Below are positions 16,483 to 25,791 of a stretch of DNA of 64,000 bases, in pieces. Both the position numbers and the translations under genes were made by a program. Origin of the DNA: Dorea_D hominis (lineage in GTDB: Bacteria; Bacillota; Clostridia; Lachnospirales; Lachnospiraceae); assembly GCF_014287705.1 (NCBI RefSeq), contig NZ_JACOOY010000017.1:11035-75034 (forward strand). Reading direction: 5' to 3'. A model generated the notes under the pieces. That model did not search any database and was not told the DNA's origin. It was given only the letters and a program-made list of their open reading frames with translations. Each line of letters begins with the position of its first letter. Position 1 is the first letter of the stretch.

Positions 16483-19281
16483 ATGACAGATGCAGAACAA
16501 AGAGAGGCTGCCCGTCAATTTGTAAACCGATGGATGGGAAAAGGGAAAGAAGATGAAGATGGACGTTCTTATTGGATTGATTTATTGACGAATGTTTTGG
16601 GAATGGATAATGTGACAGAACGTTTGAACTTTGAAAAGAAAGTTGTAATTGATGGAAATACAAAACGTATTGATGTGTATATTCCTGAAACACGAGTAAT
16701 TATTGAACAGAAGAGTCTTGGAAAAGCATTGGATCAGAAAATCAGGAATTCAGGAGATGTTGATCTTACTCCATTTGAACAGGCAGACAGATATAATGGA
16801 AAGCTGACTTTTGATGAAAGAGCTCGGTGGATTGTTACGTCAAATTTTGCTGAAATTTGGATTTATGATATGAACCAGAAACAGCCAGAACCGACAAAGA
16901 TTGCTTTAGATGAATTACAAAGCAAATATCCATTGTTGGACTTCTTGGTGAAAAAGGAAGTAAAGACAATATCGCATGAAATGGAAGTATCAATAAAAGC
17001 AGGAGGTATTGTTGGGCTTATTTATGATGCGTTTTTAAAACAATATCGTATACCAGATATTAAGGAAAAGGATGAAACACTTGAGCAGAGAGAAAAAAGA
17101 GAGCATAAACTAAAGAGCCTGAATGCTTTATGTGTGCGAATTGTTTTTTGCTTGTATGCAGAAGATGCTGGTATTTTTGGAAAGAGAAATATGTTCCATG
17201 ATTATTTGGAAACATATGAAGTAAAGGATTGCCGGAGAGCTATAATAGAATTATTTAAGATATTGGATACACCTGTATCAGAGCGAGACGAGTATTTAGA
17301 GGAAGAACTTGCTCAGTTCCCGTATGTAAATGGTGGGTTATTTGCTGATGAAACTATTGAGATACCACCTTTTACAGAGAAAATTAAAGAATTACTTCTT
17401 ACAAAAGCGTCAGAAGATTTTGACTGGAGTGATATTTCTCCAACTATATTTGGAGCGGTATTTGAATCTACATTAAATCCTGAGACCAGACGTTCAGGAG
17501 GAATGCATTATACATCTATTGAAAATATTCATAAAGTTATTAGTCCTCTTTTTTTGGAAGATTTGCAGAAGGAATTTGATAGTATTAGAGCAATTCAAGT
17601 GAAGCGTACCAGAGATAAAAAATTGGAAGAATTCCAAAATAAATTGGCATCACTTACATTTTTTGATCCTGCGTGTGGTTCCGGAAATTTCCTTACAGAA
17701 ACATACCTGTCGCTTCGTCGTTTGGAGAATGAGGTGATAAAGGAAAAAGTTGGCGGACAAATGACATTGGTAGAGGTAAATAATCCAATTAGAGTTTCTA
17801 TTCAGCAATTTTATGGAATAGAGATTAACGATTTTGCAGTTACAGTTGCGAAAACGGCTTTATGGATTGCAGAATCTCAAATGTTGGAAGAAACGAAAAA
17901 TATTGTGTATGGATTTAATGACGATTTTCTTCCTTTAAAGACATATGTAAATATTACAGAAGGAAATGCATTAAGAATTGATTGGAATGATGTAATTCCT
18001 GCAGAAAAATTATCGTTTATAATGGGAAATCCGCCATTTGTAGGAGCACGTTGGATGGCGTCGGAGCAGAAGGAAGATGTTGAGAAGATATTTGAAGGAT
18101 GGAAGAGTATAGGAAATCTTGATTATGTTAGTTGCTGGTATAAAAAAGCGGCTGACTATATGGGAAATTATAATATCAGAGCAGCATTGGTATCAACTAA
18201 TTCAATTACACAGGGAGAAAGTGTTTCGATTCTCTGGAAACCGCTTTTTGAATCAGGTGTACACATTGATTTTGCATACAGAACATTTATATGGGATAGT
18301 GAAGCGTCAATAAAAGCGCATGTTCATTGTGTAATTGTTGGCTTTAGCAGAGCTGTAAATAATAAGCAGAAAATAATTTATTCAGGTGAGAACGCAATTC
18401 CGGCGAATAATATTAATGGATATTTGCTTGATGCAGAAAATATATTCATTGAAAAAAGAATGAAGCCATTGTGTAATGTTCCTGAAATAGCATTAGGTGG
18501 GCAAGCAATTGATGGTGGATTTTTAATATTGACGGAAGAGGAAAAGGAAGAGTTTTTGGAAAAAGAACCACAGGCTTCTCCGTTTTTTAGACATTATATG
18601 ATGGGAAAAGATTTTATTGATCGAAAGCCGAGATATTGTATTTGGCTTGTTGGAGCTGATCCTGGATTATTAAAAAAATGTCCGATGATATTAGAACGAG
18701 TGAATAAAGTACGTGAATTTAGACTTAGTAGTACAAGAGCGAACACAAAAAAAGCGGCTGAGAATCCAACTTTATTTGCATCAATACTTGAACATAAAAA
18801 TCAATATATTGCGATTCCCAAAGTTTCTTCTCAGAATCGTAGATATATTCCAATGGATTATTTAGATGGTGAAATTATTCCGGGAGACAAATTATTCACT
18901 ATGCCCAATGCATCATTTTATGAATTTGGTGTATTGATGTCGAATGTTCACATGGCATGGATGCGAGCAGTGTGTGGAAGATTAAAAAGTGATTATAGTT
19001 ATTCAAACACAATAGTGTATAACAATTTTCCGTGGCCTGTAGTAACGGAGAAGAATCGGGAACAAATTGAAAAATCGGCACAGGAAATTTTGAAAGCAAG
19101 AACATTATATCCTAGTAGTAATCTTGCGGCTTTATATGATCCTTTAACAATGCCAGCCGAGTTACGACGAGCACATACTGCAAATGATAAAGCTGTTATG
19201 GCTGCGTATGGCTTTAGTACAAAAATGACGGAAGCAGATTGTGTGGGAGAGTTGATGAAATTATACCAGAAAATGCAATGA
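16483..19281 (+). CDS. MmeI-like (type IIL/IIG) restriction-modification protein
   Basis: A single 932-residue chain joins nuclease and adenine methyltransferase. A PD-(D/E)xK-type site reads RIDVYIPE..IIEQK (Asp64, Glu75, Lys77). A helical spacer follows to about 330. The methyltransferase core has motif I FFDPACGSGNF (about 394-403) and motif IV IMGNPPFVG, with NPPF near 516. A target-recognition region and the C-terminus follow (NFPWPVV, LAALYDPLTMPAELRRAH), as in MmeI relatives. Such enzymes methylate one strand and cut at a distance. The N-terminal nuclease residues look intact, so restriction is plausible. Start ATG 16483 follows AGGAGGA. Confidence 0.88.
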   Translation: MTDAEQREAARQFVNRWMGKGKEDEDGRSYWIDLLTNVLGMDNVTERLNFEKKVVIDGNTKRIDVYIPETRVIIEQKSLGKALDQKIRNSGDVDLTPFEQADRYNGKLTFDERARWIVTSNFAEIWIYDMNQKQPEPTKIALDELQSKYPLLDFLVKKEVKTISHEMEVSIKAGGIVGLIYDAFLKQYRIPDIKEKDETLEQREKREHKLKSLNALCVRIVFCLYAEDAGIFGKRNMFHDYLETYEVKDCRRAIIELFKILDTPVSERDEYLEEELAQFPYVNGGLFADETIEIPPFTEKIKELLLTKASEDFDWSDISPTIFGAVFESTLNPETRRSGGMHYTSIENIHKVISPLFLEDLQKEFDSIRAIQVKRTRDKKLEEFQNKLASLTFFDPACGSGNFLTETYLSLRRLENEVIKEKVGGQMTLVEVNNPIRVSIQQFYGIEINDFAVTVAKTALWIAESQMLEETKNIVYGFNDDFLPLKTYVNITEGNALRIDWNDVIPAEKLSFIMGNPPFVGARWMASEQKEDVEKIFEGWKSIGNLDYVSCWYKKAADYMGNYNIRAALVSTNSITQGESVSILWKPLFESGVHIDFAYRTFIWDSEASIKAHVHCVIVGFSRAVNNKQKIIYSGENAIPANNINGYLLDAENIFIEKRMKPLCNVPEIALGGQAIDGGFLILTEEEKEEFLEKEPQASPFFRHYMMGKDFIDRKPRYCIWLVGADPGLLKKCPMILERVNKVREFRLSSTRANTKKAAENPTLFASILEHKNQYIAIPKVSSQNRRYIPMDYLDGEIIPGDKLFTMPNASFYEFGVLMSNVHMAWMRAVCGRLKSDYSYSNTIVYNNFPWPVVTEKNREQIEKSAQEILKARTLYPSSNLAALYDPLTMPAELRRAHTANDKAVMAAYGFSTKMTEADCVGELMKLYQKMQ

Positions 19282-19361
19282 TAAAAGTTTATAGAGCTGT
19301 TTTTTGCTCAAAGTAAAATATTTGAAAACATAGAATATTCCAAATCCATAAAAGATGAATG

Positions 19362-19424
19362 AAAACCAATATGGGAATTTTACATGTGTTACAAAATTTG
19401 TAAAATTTTCATATTGGTTTTTTT
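19362..19424 (+). terminator. Strong terminator after the restriction-modification gene
   Basis: A 22-bp stem, AAAACCAATATG.. (from 19362) with ..CATATTGGTTTT (to 19421). Two G-T pairs are the only deviations. Seven T follow. Confidence 0.85.
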
Positions 19425-19581
19425 GTAATCTGTAAAAATTATAAATTTGGATATCGAGTAAGGTTTCGGATTTTTGATTTTTATGTATTTTTCAATTTTG
19501 GATATGGCTCCGAAATTGGCAATTTTGCGGAAGTGTATCCACACTTCCTGTCCTTGCTATTTTTTAATCACATGGTGATTT

Positions 19582-19623
19582 CACAGGGATATAGGGCTGT
19601 TTAGCCTATTTTTTCTCCCTGTG
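19582..19623 (+). other. Hairpin with 8-bp outer stem in a noncoding region
   Basis: CACAGGGA (19582-19589) pairs with TCCCTGTG (19616-19623), enclosing a second stem ATAGG/CCTAT. It lies about 50 bases before the tandem RNA-like units and may belong to the same transcript. Confidence 0.45.
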
Positions 19624-19672
19624 CTGTGACCGAAGAAATTCGAGGAACCAATTATATATTTATGCTGAATGT

Positions 19673-19897
19673 GAGGAACTGGGGAGCACAATCCTCAGCA
19701 AGATTCCAACATCCGAAAAATGCCGTATTGCTAAAATAGCGATATGGTATTACCGGGGTGGATCTTGCTCTAATGTGTACAGTAACCTCGGCATAAATAG
19801 AAAGAATGGGTTTGGGGAATCCCCAGCAAGATAAAAACCTGATGAAAGAACATTTGTCGGAAAGACAATATTGTTAAACACAGGTGGATCTTGCTTT
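19673..19897 (+). ncRNA. Two tandem structured-RNA-like units
   Basis: Two units of about 90-100 bases, 128 bases apart, share an architecture but little loop sequence. Each has a short G-rich 5' stem (GAGGA/TCCTC at 19673-19696; GGGG/CCCC at 19814-19824). An outer stem AGCAAGAT/ATCTTGCT follows (19697-19704 with 19762-19769; 19825-19832 with 19888-19895), enclosing an inner hairpin. The inner hairpins differ in sequence but keep pairing: CCGTATTGCT/AGCGATATGG in unit 1, TTGTC/GACAA in unit 2. This covarying pattern favours RNA structure. No protein frame is visible here. Class unknown. Confidence 0.5.
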
Positions 19898-19943
19898 AGA
19901 AAATGATTTGCCATAATGAGTTAGAATATGGGAGGAGGAAGCG

Positions 19944-19977
19944 TTAAAAAAAGAGAGAGCCATAAGCAACTCTCTCT
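19944..19977 (-). terminator. Terminator of the Xre-like gene at 19995
   Basis: AGAGAGAG/CTCTCTCT stem (19952-19977). On the minus strand it is followed by seven T (19945-19951). Confidence 0.8.
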
Positions 19978-19994
19978 GTGATAAAATCAAAAAG

Positions 19995-20792
19995 TTATAG
20001 TATCAGTGATTCGGTAAGATTACAAAAATCCTTAACAGGAATATTTTCTTTAAGTGGTAAAGCTGTCTCTAAAAAGGTTTCGTCTGCAAATCTTTCGAGT
20101 TCAGAATCAAAATATATAATTGAAGCATTTGTATTTAATTGGTATGGTGGAATTGTAACAAAATAATCATAATCTTCGTAAGAAGGAGTGGCGCAAGAAA
20201 CTTTGATTTTTCCGCCCAATTTCAATTTTGCAAATTCTCCATAAATGGCAGTTAAGGCTTTTTTTCTTTCTTCATCAGAAGTAATTCTATCTACATATCT
20301 AATATACCAATAATCTATATTTCCCTCTTTTAATTCAATTAAATAATCGTATGATCTGGGTGTTCCGGATTTTATTGTCCATTCAACTTTATGCAGACTT
20401 GTCATCATGGAAAGTCCACGCATTAAGGTAGAAAAAAATTTTTCATGCACCTGAACAGTAGAGAGATCCAGAGAAAATCCATTGTCTGCAATTATCTTTT
20501 TCCGTTCCCGTATTTTCTTAGAAGAATATCCCGTTGCATCATATAATTCTTGGATAAGTTCTGGATCATCAATGGCTTTTGCAATTTTATCAATAGTGCT
20601 TTTATATGGTCTTCCAGATCGGGCACCGTTGAGCATTCGTGAAATGGTTGCATTATTTAAGCCTGTTTGTTCAGATAATTCTTTTTGTGTTTTTTTCTGT
20701 AAAATGATTTGAAGTATATTGATGAATCTTTCCTGATCGTAAACGCTGTCAGGATTTATTAGTGTGCCTGAATTTGATATAAATTCGTTCAT
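19995..20792 (-). CDS. Xre-like regulator with C-terminal sensor-like domain (265 aa)
   Basis: Residues about 25-95 form a helix-turn-helix (LQKKTQKELSEQTGLNNATI, SRMLNGARSGRPYKSTIDKIA, IDDPELIQELYDATGY). The C-terminal 150 residues are a mixed alpha/beta domain without a recognised name (DYLIELKEGNIDYWYIRYV, DYFVTIPPYQLN). It faces away from the tyrosine-recombinase genes, and a bidirectional promoter region between them holds three copies of a 17-base repeat. It is therefore the likely repressor of the Tn554-like unit. The start at 20792 follows GAGGAG. Confidence 0.7.
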   Translation of the reverse strand: MNEFISNSGTLINPDSVYDQERFINILQIILQKKTQKELSEQTGLNNATISRMLNGARSGRPYKSTIDKIAKAIDDPELIQELYDATGYSSKKIRERKKIIADNGFSLDLSTVQVHEKFFSTLMRGLSMMTSLHKVEWTIKSGTPRSYDYLIELKEGNIDYWYIRYVDRITSDEERKKALTAIYGEFAKLKLGGKIKVSCATPSYEDYDYFVTIPPYQLNTNASIIYFDSELERFADETFLETALPLKENIPVKDFCNLTESLIL

Positions 20793-20804
20793 TCAAATCT
20801 CCTC

Positions 20805-21000
20805 TTGACTTCTTTGACTTTGTATAAATTGACTTCTTGTATTTTATCTTATCAATTATATCCCTAAAAATCAATTTAAAACATAAAGAAATCAAAAAAT
20901 GCTTTATTGATATTCCTTTAAAAGTCAAAGAAGTCAAAAACGTAATTGACATTTTGACATCTTTGTGTATAATGTAAATAAAGAAGTCAAAGAAGTCAAA
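20805..21000. repeat. 17-base operator-like repeats AAGTCAAAGAAGTCAAA
   Basis: Perfect direct copies at 20922-20938 and 20984-21000, an inverted 16-base copy at 20805-20820, and a half copy at 20828-20839 (ATTGACTTCTTG). They bracket the promoter at 20946-20973 and lie before the divergent Xre-like gene. Likely regulator binding sites, or arm sites for the recombinases. Confidence 0.65.
20946..20973 (+). promoter_or_regulatory. Promoter of the tyrosine-recombinase genes
   Basis: TTGACA (20946-20951) and TATAAT (20968-20973), 16 bases apart, are placed between the two direct copies of the 17-base repeat. Confidence 0.65.
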
Positions 21001-21032
21001 CAAATCGAAAAGAAAGGAAGGAGGGCTGTGGA

Positions 21033-22136
21033 TTGAAATATAGGGTTGTTTCGGTTTTGAAAGATAATAGACCACGTTTTTTGATTATTTCTGATATTGA
21101 AGAAATTGAAATCCTTCCATCAAAGTATTTGAAGCATCTGGATCAGATTAATGCTTCTCCGAATACTGTAAAATCCGCAGCCTTCGCACTTTCATATTAT
21201 TACAATTATCTGCAGGAGCAAACGATAGGATTGGATGAGATTACATTGCTATCCTATTCAGAGCAGAATAAACATTTTATTGATTTCTTGTATTGGGTTA
21301 AGAGTGGAAAGCATACTGAGCATAATACACAGACGAGCAATAAGACCTGCAATATGTATCTTGGTGCAGTCTTCAGATACTACCAGTTTTTGGCACTGGA
21401 AGATGTCTTGCCAATGCTTAAAGTCTTACGAGTAAAAAAAGTATCATATTTTGACAGTATGGGAGTAAATCATCAAAATGCAGTGAATTCGTTTAAAGGT
21501 TTCTTCAAAGAAGAAGAATCTAATCTGGAAGAAATAACATCCGAAGAAATACAGGAGCTGATAAATGCCTGTACGAATGATAGAGATCGATTGCTGATAG
21601 CAATGATGGCAGAAACCGGTCTTAGATTAGGGGAAATTCTAGGAATCCATTATACCGAAGATATTGATTTTGAAAGAAGGACGGTTTGGGTAAGGTATCG
21701 TGAATCTAATACCAACTTGGCAAGAGCAAAAAATGCAGAATATAGAATGGCTTTGTTAAGTAATACAACTTTTGAGTTCTTGGTTAAGTACATTTCTGAT
21801 AATCGAAAAAGTCTGATGAACTCGGAGTATCTATTTACAAAATTAACTGGAAAAAACAAAGGAGAGCCATTAGATGCGGATTCTGTGTATAGCATGTTGA
21901 AAAGGCTATCCAAAAAAACGGATATCAATTCCCATCCGCATCAGCTCCGACACTATTTTGCGGAGGAAAGAAGAAAAGAAGGATGGGATTTGAATGACAT
22001 TCGTTTTGCCTTGGGGCATAAGAAAGTTGAAACTACCATTAAATACTTGGGTGAAAATAATGAACGATTGATAGAAGCGACAGATCAATACTACTCAAAT
22101 AATGAAGATTTATACCAAATTGCAGATTTTCTGTAA
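21033..22136 (+). CDS. tnpA: Tyrosine recombinase, TnpA-like of a Tn554-type unit
   Basis: 367 residues. It has an N-terminal SAM-like core-binding domain (NTVKSAAFALSYYYNYLQE) and a C-terminal catalytic domain. The catalytic set is present: Arg in ETGLRLGEI, HQLRHYF, GHKKVETTIKYL with the nucleophilic Tyr in IKYL. Length and the two larger recombinases behind it match TnpA of Tn554-family transposons. The start is TTG 21033 after AAGGAGGG. It is the first gene of a five-gene set reaching 26172. Confidence 0.85.
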   Translation: MKYRVVSVLKDNRPRFLIISDIEEIEILPSKYLKHLDQINASPNTVKSAAFALSYYYNYLQEQTIGLDEITLLSYSEQNKHFIDFLYWVKSGKHTEHNTQTSNKTCNMYLGAVFRYYQFLALEDVLPMLKVLRVKKVSYFDSMGVNHQNAVNSFKGFFKEEESNLEEITSEEIQELINACTNDRDRLLIAMMAETGLRLGEILGIHYTEDIDFERRTVWVRYRESNTNLARAKNAEYRMALLSNTTFEFLVKYISDNRKSLMNSEYLFTKLTGKNKGEPLDADSVYSMLKRLSKKTDINSHPHQLRHYFAEERRKEGWDLNDIRFALGHKKVETTIKYLGENNERLIEATDQYYSNNEDLYQIADFL

Positions 22137-22154
22137 AAGGAAGGAGGGATTACC

Positions 22155-23885
22155 TTGGCAGTATTAAAAATTGTTCCGAAGTTATATCAGGAAAAAATAT
22201 CTGAAAAATTAAAGGAAGAAATATCTTTAGTTACGACTGGAGAAGCAAAATACTATAACCGGTTATACAAATTTTTTCAGTATACAGATATACAGTGTAC
22301 TGCAGATATTAACTATGAAACGAGAAAAATGTATATGGATTCTCTTGAAAAAGAGGATATTTCAGAAAAATATAAAGCGGAATTACTGAGCTTATTTGAT
22401 CGTTTAAAAATAGAAAATATGCCGAATGTCTATTCACAGGGAAAGCCCTTCTCTGTAGAACAGGAGTTTTTTAAGCAAGACAAATTGTTTTTGCTGTATG
22501 TCCCCAATAAGAAGAAAGCACAATCTTTCCGTCAGGTGGTCGATAAGAATGATTTGTTATGGGACTTAACGAGGATACATTCATCACAGTTGGTGCGACA
22601 GACAAAAATATTGCTGTGTGAAATTCTGAATATGGATAAGGTACAAAGACATCGAAGATATTTTTTAGAACCATTAAAAGCACTTGTACGGTTTTGCGAT
22701 AAGTACGGAATAGATGATATTGAAGAAATGGAACAGGCAGATGAAAACAGATTTTATCTGTATTTAAACAAGGAGTCAGAAATTATAAAAAAACAGGCTT
22801 CTAAGATTGTTGAGTTTGCGAGAAGAACGTTATTTCTAACAGATTCAGAGATAAATTGGCAAGCATGTATCTGGTATATGGATAGGTTTCAGTTTGATAA
22901 ATCAAGAATCAATGCCAGTTCACCTGTTAAAAGTCTTTCATTTATTAATATTTACGAAAAAGAAAATCGTTGGTATTTACAATTATACGCAAAATATTTA
23001 GTTGGGATATCTGATCTGTCTTTATCAAATATCCGAAATACAATAAGTTTTATTTCACAATTTTTAAAATATCTGGATGGACAGAGTAAGAAAGTAACTG
23101 AACTGGAGATACAAGATATAGCGGATTATGTATCTATTTTGGATGTGTCCGATATTAAATATTCCACGTTTAACCGATATATAACTCATATACATACATT
23201 TCTACAGTTTTTGAAAATGAAAAATATTGAAGTGTTGAAGTTTTATCCGGAACGATTTTTAAAAAAAGGTTTTCCAGAACACAACGAAAGAAGTGTTCCA
23301 GAAAAAACAATTGCTCATCTGATTAAGGAGTTGCCGGCATTCCCAGAGCATTTACAGTTGATGTATTTGATTTTGTTTTGCACAGGAATTAGGAAAAGCG
23401 AGGTTTGTACAATAAAATCGGGAGCCTTTTATTCACAAGGCAATGAGAATTGGATGCGCATATATCAAAGCAAAATGCGGAGGGAAAAAGTCATTCCTGT
23501 TCCGAGTTTATTGGTTGGACTGGTGAACGATTATGAAAAAAAGTACGGAATAAAAAATGGGGAGTATTTATTCAAAAATAAAAAAGGTGGTGCATTTAAT
23601 GGACAGACATTTTCAAATCAGATGATTCGGGAGTGTAAGGCTCGTGGGATTGCCTGTGGAGATTATATCTTTAGAGCACACGATTACAGACATAACCTTG
23701 CAACTTCAATGTACGGAAATGGAGTTTCTATACAAGGGGTACGAGATTATCTGGGACATTCAAGTGAGAATATGACAAAACAGTACATTGATTTCATGCC
23801 GGAACGTATTGTATCGGCTGAAGATAAATATTTTTCAAGAAATCAGTCATTTAAATTGAAAGGAGTAGAAGATGATGAAAGGTAA
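22155..23885 (+). CDS. tnpB: Tyrosine recombinase, TnpB-like (first of two)
   Basis: This 576-residue protein has a long N-terminal part and a C-terminal integrase domain. Visible catalytic parts are CTGIRKSEV (Arg), the HDYRHNLATSMYG box, LGHSSENMTKQYIDF (His and Tyr). The size and order after tnpA match TnpB of Tn554. The TTG start 22155 has AAGGAGGG upstream, 18 bases after the previous stop. The stop overlaps the next gene. The three recombinases probably act together in cut-and-paste of the unit, as known for Tn554. Confidence 0.83.
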   Translation: MAVLKIVPKLYQEKISEKLKEEISLVTTGEAKYYNRLYKFFQYTDIQCTADINYETRKMYMDSLEKEDISEKYKAELLSLFDRLKIENMPNVYSQGKPFSVEQEFFKQDKLFLLYVPNKKKAQSFRQVVDKNDLLWDLTRIHSSQLVRQTKILLCEILNMDKVQRHRRYFLEPLKALVRFCDKYGIDDIEEMEQADENRFYLYLNKESEIIKKQASKIVEFARRTLFLTDSEINWQACIWYMDRFQFDKSRINASSPVKSLSFINIYEKENRWYLQLYAKYLVGISDLSLSNIRNTISFISQFLKYLDGQSKKVTELEIQDIADYVSILDVSDIKYSTFNRYITHIHTFLQFLKMKNIEVLKFYPERFLKKGFPEHNERSVPEKTIAHLIKELPAFPEHLQLMYLILFCTGIRKSEVCTIKSGAFYSQGNENWMRIYQSKMRREKVIPVPSLLVGLVNDYEKKYGIKNGEYLFKNKKGGAFNGQTFSNQMIRECKARGIACGDYIFRAHDYRHNLATSMYGNGVSIQGVRDYLGHSSENMTKQYIDFMPERIVSAEDKYFSRNQSFKLKGVEDDER

Positions 23886-25380
23886 TATTAATTTGATTTC
23901 TTATGACTGTTATCAACAAGCTACAGAAAAACAGTTGGCTGGGCTGAAATGGAAGGAAAACAGGGTGTACTACATATCAGAGATTCGTAATGAAAAGATA
24001 CAGGATGAGATTTATGGGTATATCGATGATAGATGTAGACGTTTATCATTATCAACAGCCGTAAATGATATTTACAGATTTGATCTGTTGAAAGAATTTC
24101 TGAATGAGAAGTGTACAAGCTGTAGCAGCATTACTGATAAAAAATGGGAAGAACTGGAGAGAAGCTATAAAGCATTTTTATATAAAAAAGGATTGGCGCT
24201 GTACGTTAGAAGAAATAGACCGGATAGGCGGAATGTTGAGCAACAAAATAGCGCTCAGGTTTCTTTTCTGAAAATGTATTATGAGTATGTTGTGAAGTGT
24301 AAAACAGCAGATATTCCAGAAAATGAAAAAGATGTATGGGATATGAGAAAGCTGGATATTGTGCCAAGGAGTAATCCGATTCGTGGAAGATATAGATTAG
24401 ATTTTCGTGAGATTAGGCAGAGAGAATTTAAAGAGATAATAAAGAGAATATTGTATAGCCACTGCCAGACAAAAGCAATGGGTAGTATAAAAGGCGAATT
24501 GTGTGGATTCCGTCGGTTTGCTAGATTTATGTATGATCGGTTTCCAGAAGTAAAGCATTTTACAGAAATTAGCAGGGATATGATAGAAGATTATCTGGTT
24601 TATATAAAAACGGATACCGGTCTTACATCAGTCAGTTACACAACAGAACTGTCGGTTTTGGATAATCTGCTGGATGAAATTGGGCGGGAACTGGAAATAG
24701 AAAATTTATGCAATCTTTTTCTGTCCAGTGATTGCAGAGCATATGACAACGCTTTGCCAGAAGCGTATTCAGATGCAGAAATCAGGAGATTTAATAGTGC
24801 ATTAACAAAATTAAAGCCCCAGTTAGGAAGATGTCTAATAATACATCAGATGCTCGGTACAAGAATAGAGGATACGTTGACTTTGCGAAGGGATTGCTTA
24901 TCTGAGAAATCTGGGCATTATTTTATAACTATTCTCCAGCATAAAACAAGGAAATACAAAAGACCAGTCAGCAATCAGCTGGCAGAAGTGATTAGAAAAG
25001 CAATAGAAGTTTCAGAAAAGGACCATCCAGATTCAGAATATATTTTTTTGCAAGATAATGGGAAATTATATACAGATTCAATGCTGAAATATCATGTAAA
25101 TATCATGATTTATGAAAATGATATCAGGGATGATAATGGAAATTATTTTGAGTTTCGTACACATCGTTTTAGACACACTTTTGGAGTAAAACTTACAGAA
25201 ATGAAATTAGATGATGATAGCATTGCAAGGCTGTTGGGGCATAAGGATACACGAACCATACCACATTATCGGCGGTTAAGAAACGAAGCATTAGCGGAGG
25301 ATACAAAGGCTGTACGAGATGAAATGAATGAATTATTAGCACAATACAGGAGGGAAAAGGAAAATGCAGAAACACGATAA
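23875..25380 (+). CDS. Tyrosine recombinase, TnpB-like (second)
   Basis: 501 residues counted from ATG 23875 (ATG 23872 is the alternative), after AAAGGAG. The catalytic domain has MLGTRIEDTLTLRRD (Arg), THRFRHTFGVKL, LLGHKDTRTIPHYRR (His, Tyr). It overlaps the gene before it by 11 bases and the one after it by 17, so the genes are translationally coupled. Canonical Tn554 has only two tyrosine recombinases; a third, as here, recalls the recombinase-trio arrangement of RIT-type elements. Confidence 0.83.
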   Translation: MKGNINLISYDCYQQATEKQLAGLKWKENRVYYISEIRNEKIQDEIYGYIDDRCRRLSLSTAVNDIYRFDLLKEFLNEKCTSCSSITDKKWEELERSYKAFLYKKGLALYVRRNRPDRRNVEQQNSAQVSFLKMYYEYVVKCKTADIPENEKDVWDMRKLDIVPRSNPIRGRYRLDFREIRQREFKEIIKRILYSHCQTKAMGSIKGELCGFRRFARFMYDRFPEVKHFTEISRDMIEDYLVYIKTDTGLTSVSYTTELSVLDNLLDEIGRELEIENLCNLFLSSDCRAYDNALPEAYSDAEIRRFNSALTKLKPQLGRCLIIHQMLGTRIEDTLTLRRDCLSEKSGHYFITILQHKTRKYKRPVSNQLAEVIRKAIEVSEKDHPDSEYIFLQDNGKLYTDSMLKYHVNIMIYENDIRDDNGNYFEFRTHRFRHTFGVKLTEMKLDDDSIARLLGHKDTRTIPHYRRLRNEALAEDTKAVRDEMNELLAQYRREKENAETR

Positions 25381-25771
25381 AATGGTAGCACTGGCAAAAG
25401 AAAAAAGTGCGGAAATGACGGAAACAGCAATAACAGCTATTGAAACAATGTATAGAAAAAATATAAAAATTTCAGTTGCTGAACTTACAAAATTAACAGG
25501 ACTTTCCAGAGGTTTTTTCTATAATAATCCGAATGTGAAACAGGTCATGATGGAATTGAAGGAAAAACAACAGGGAATGATATTGCGAAATCCTAAAAGC
25601 GATGCTATTGCAAAAGCACAGGAAGCACGGATTAAGAGTTTAGAACAGAAATTATTCGATAGTGTTCCGAAAAACGAATATGAGAATCTACAGAAAAAAT
25701 ATGAAGAATTACAAGTGAAATATAGTCAAATGAAAAAGGGAACACTGTTGAAGATGTACGACCAATTATAG
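25364..25771 (+). CDS. tnpC: TnpC-like accessory protein (DUF6262 type)
   Basis: This 135-residue protein has a resolvase-like N-terminal helix-turn-helix (ISVAELTKLTGLSRGFFYNN) and a C-terminal coiled coil (NEYENLQKKYEELQVKYSQM). Such small proteins follow the recombinases in Tn554-like units; TnpC of Tn554 influences orientation and frequency of transposition. Start ATG 25364 has AGGAGGG upstream and lies inside the previous gene's end. Confidence 0.75.
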   Translation: MQKHDKMVALAKEKSAEMTETAITAIETMYRKNIKISVAELTKLTGLSRGFFYNNPNVKQVMMELKEKQQGMILRNPKSDAIAKAQEARIKSLEQKLFDSVPKNEYENLQKKYEELQVKYSQMKKGTLLKMYDQL

Positions 25772-25791
25772 GAAGAAAAGGAGAATATTTT

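Noticed and set aside
19673..19897. CRISPR array or type III toxin-antitoxin RNA repeats
   Set aside because: There are only two units of about 90 bases with imperfect identity, no spacer pattern, no Cas gene and no ToxN-like gene nearby.
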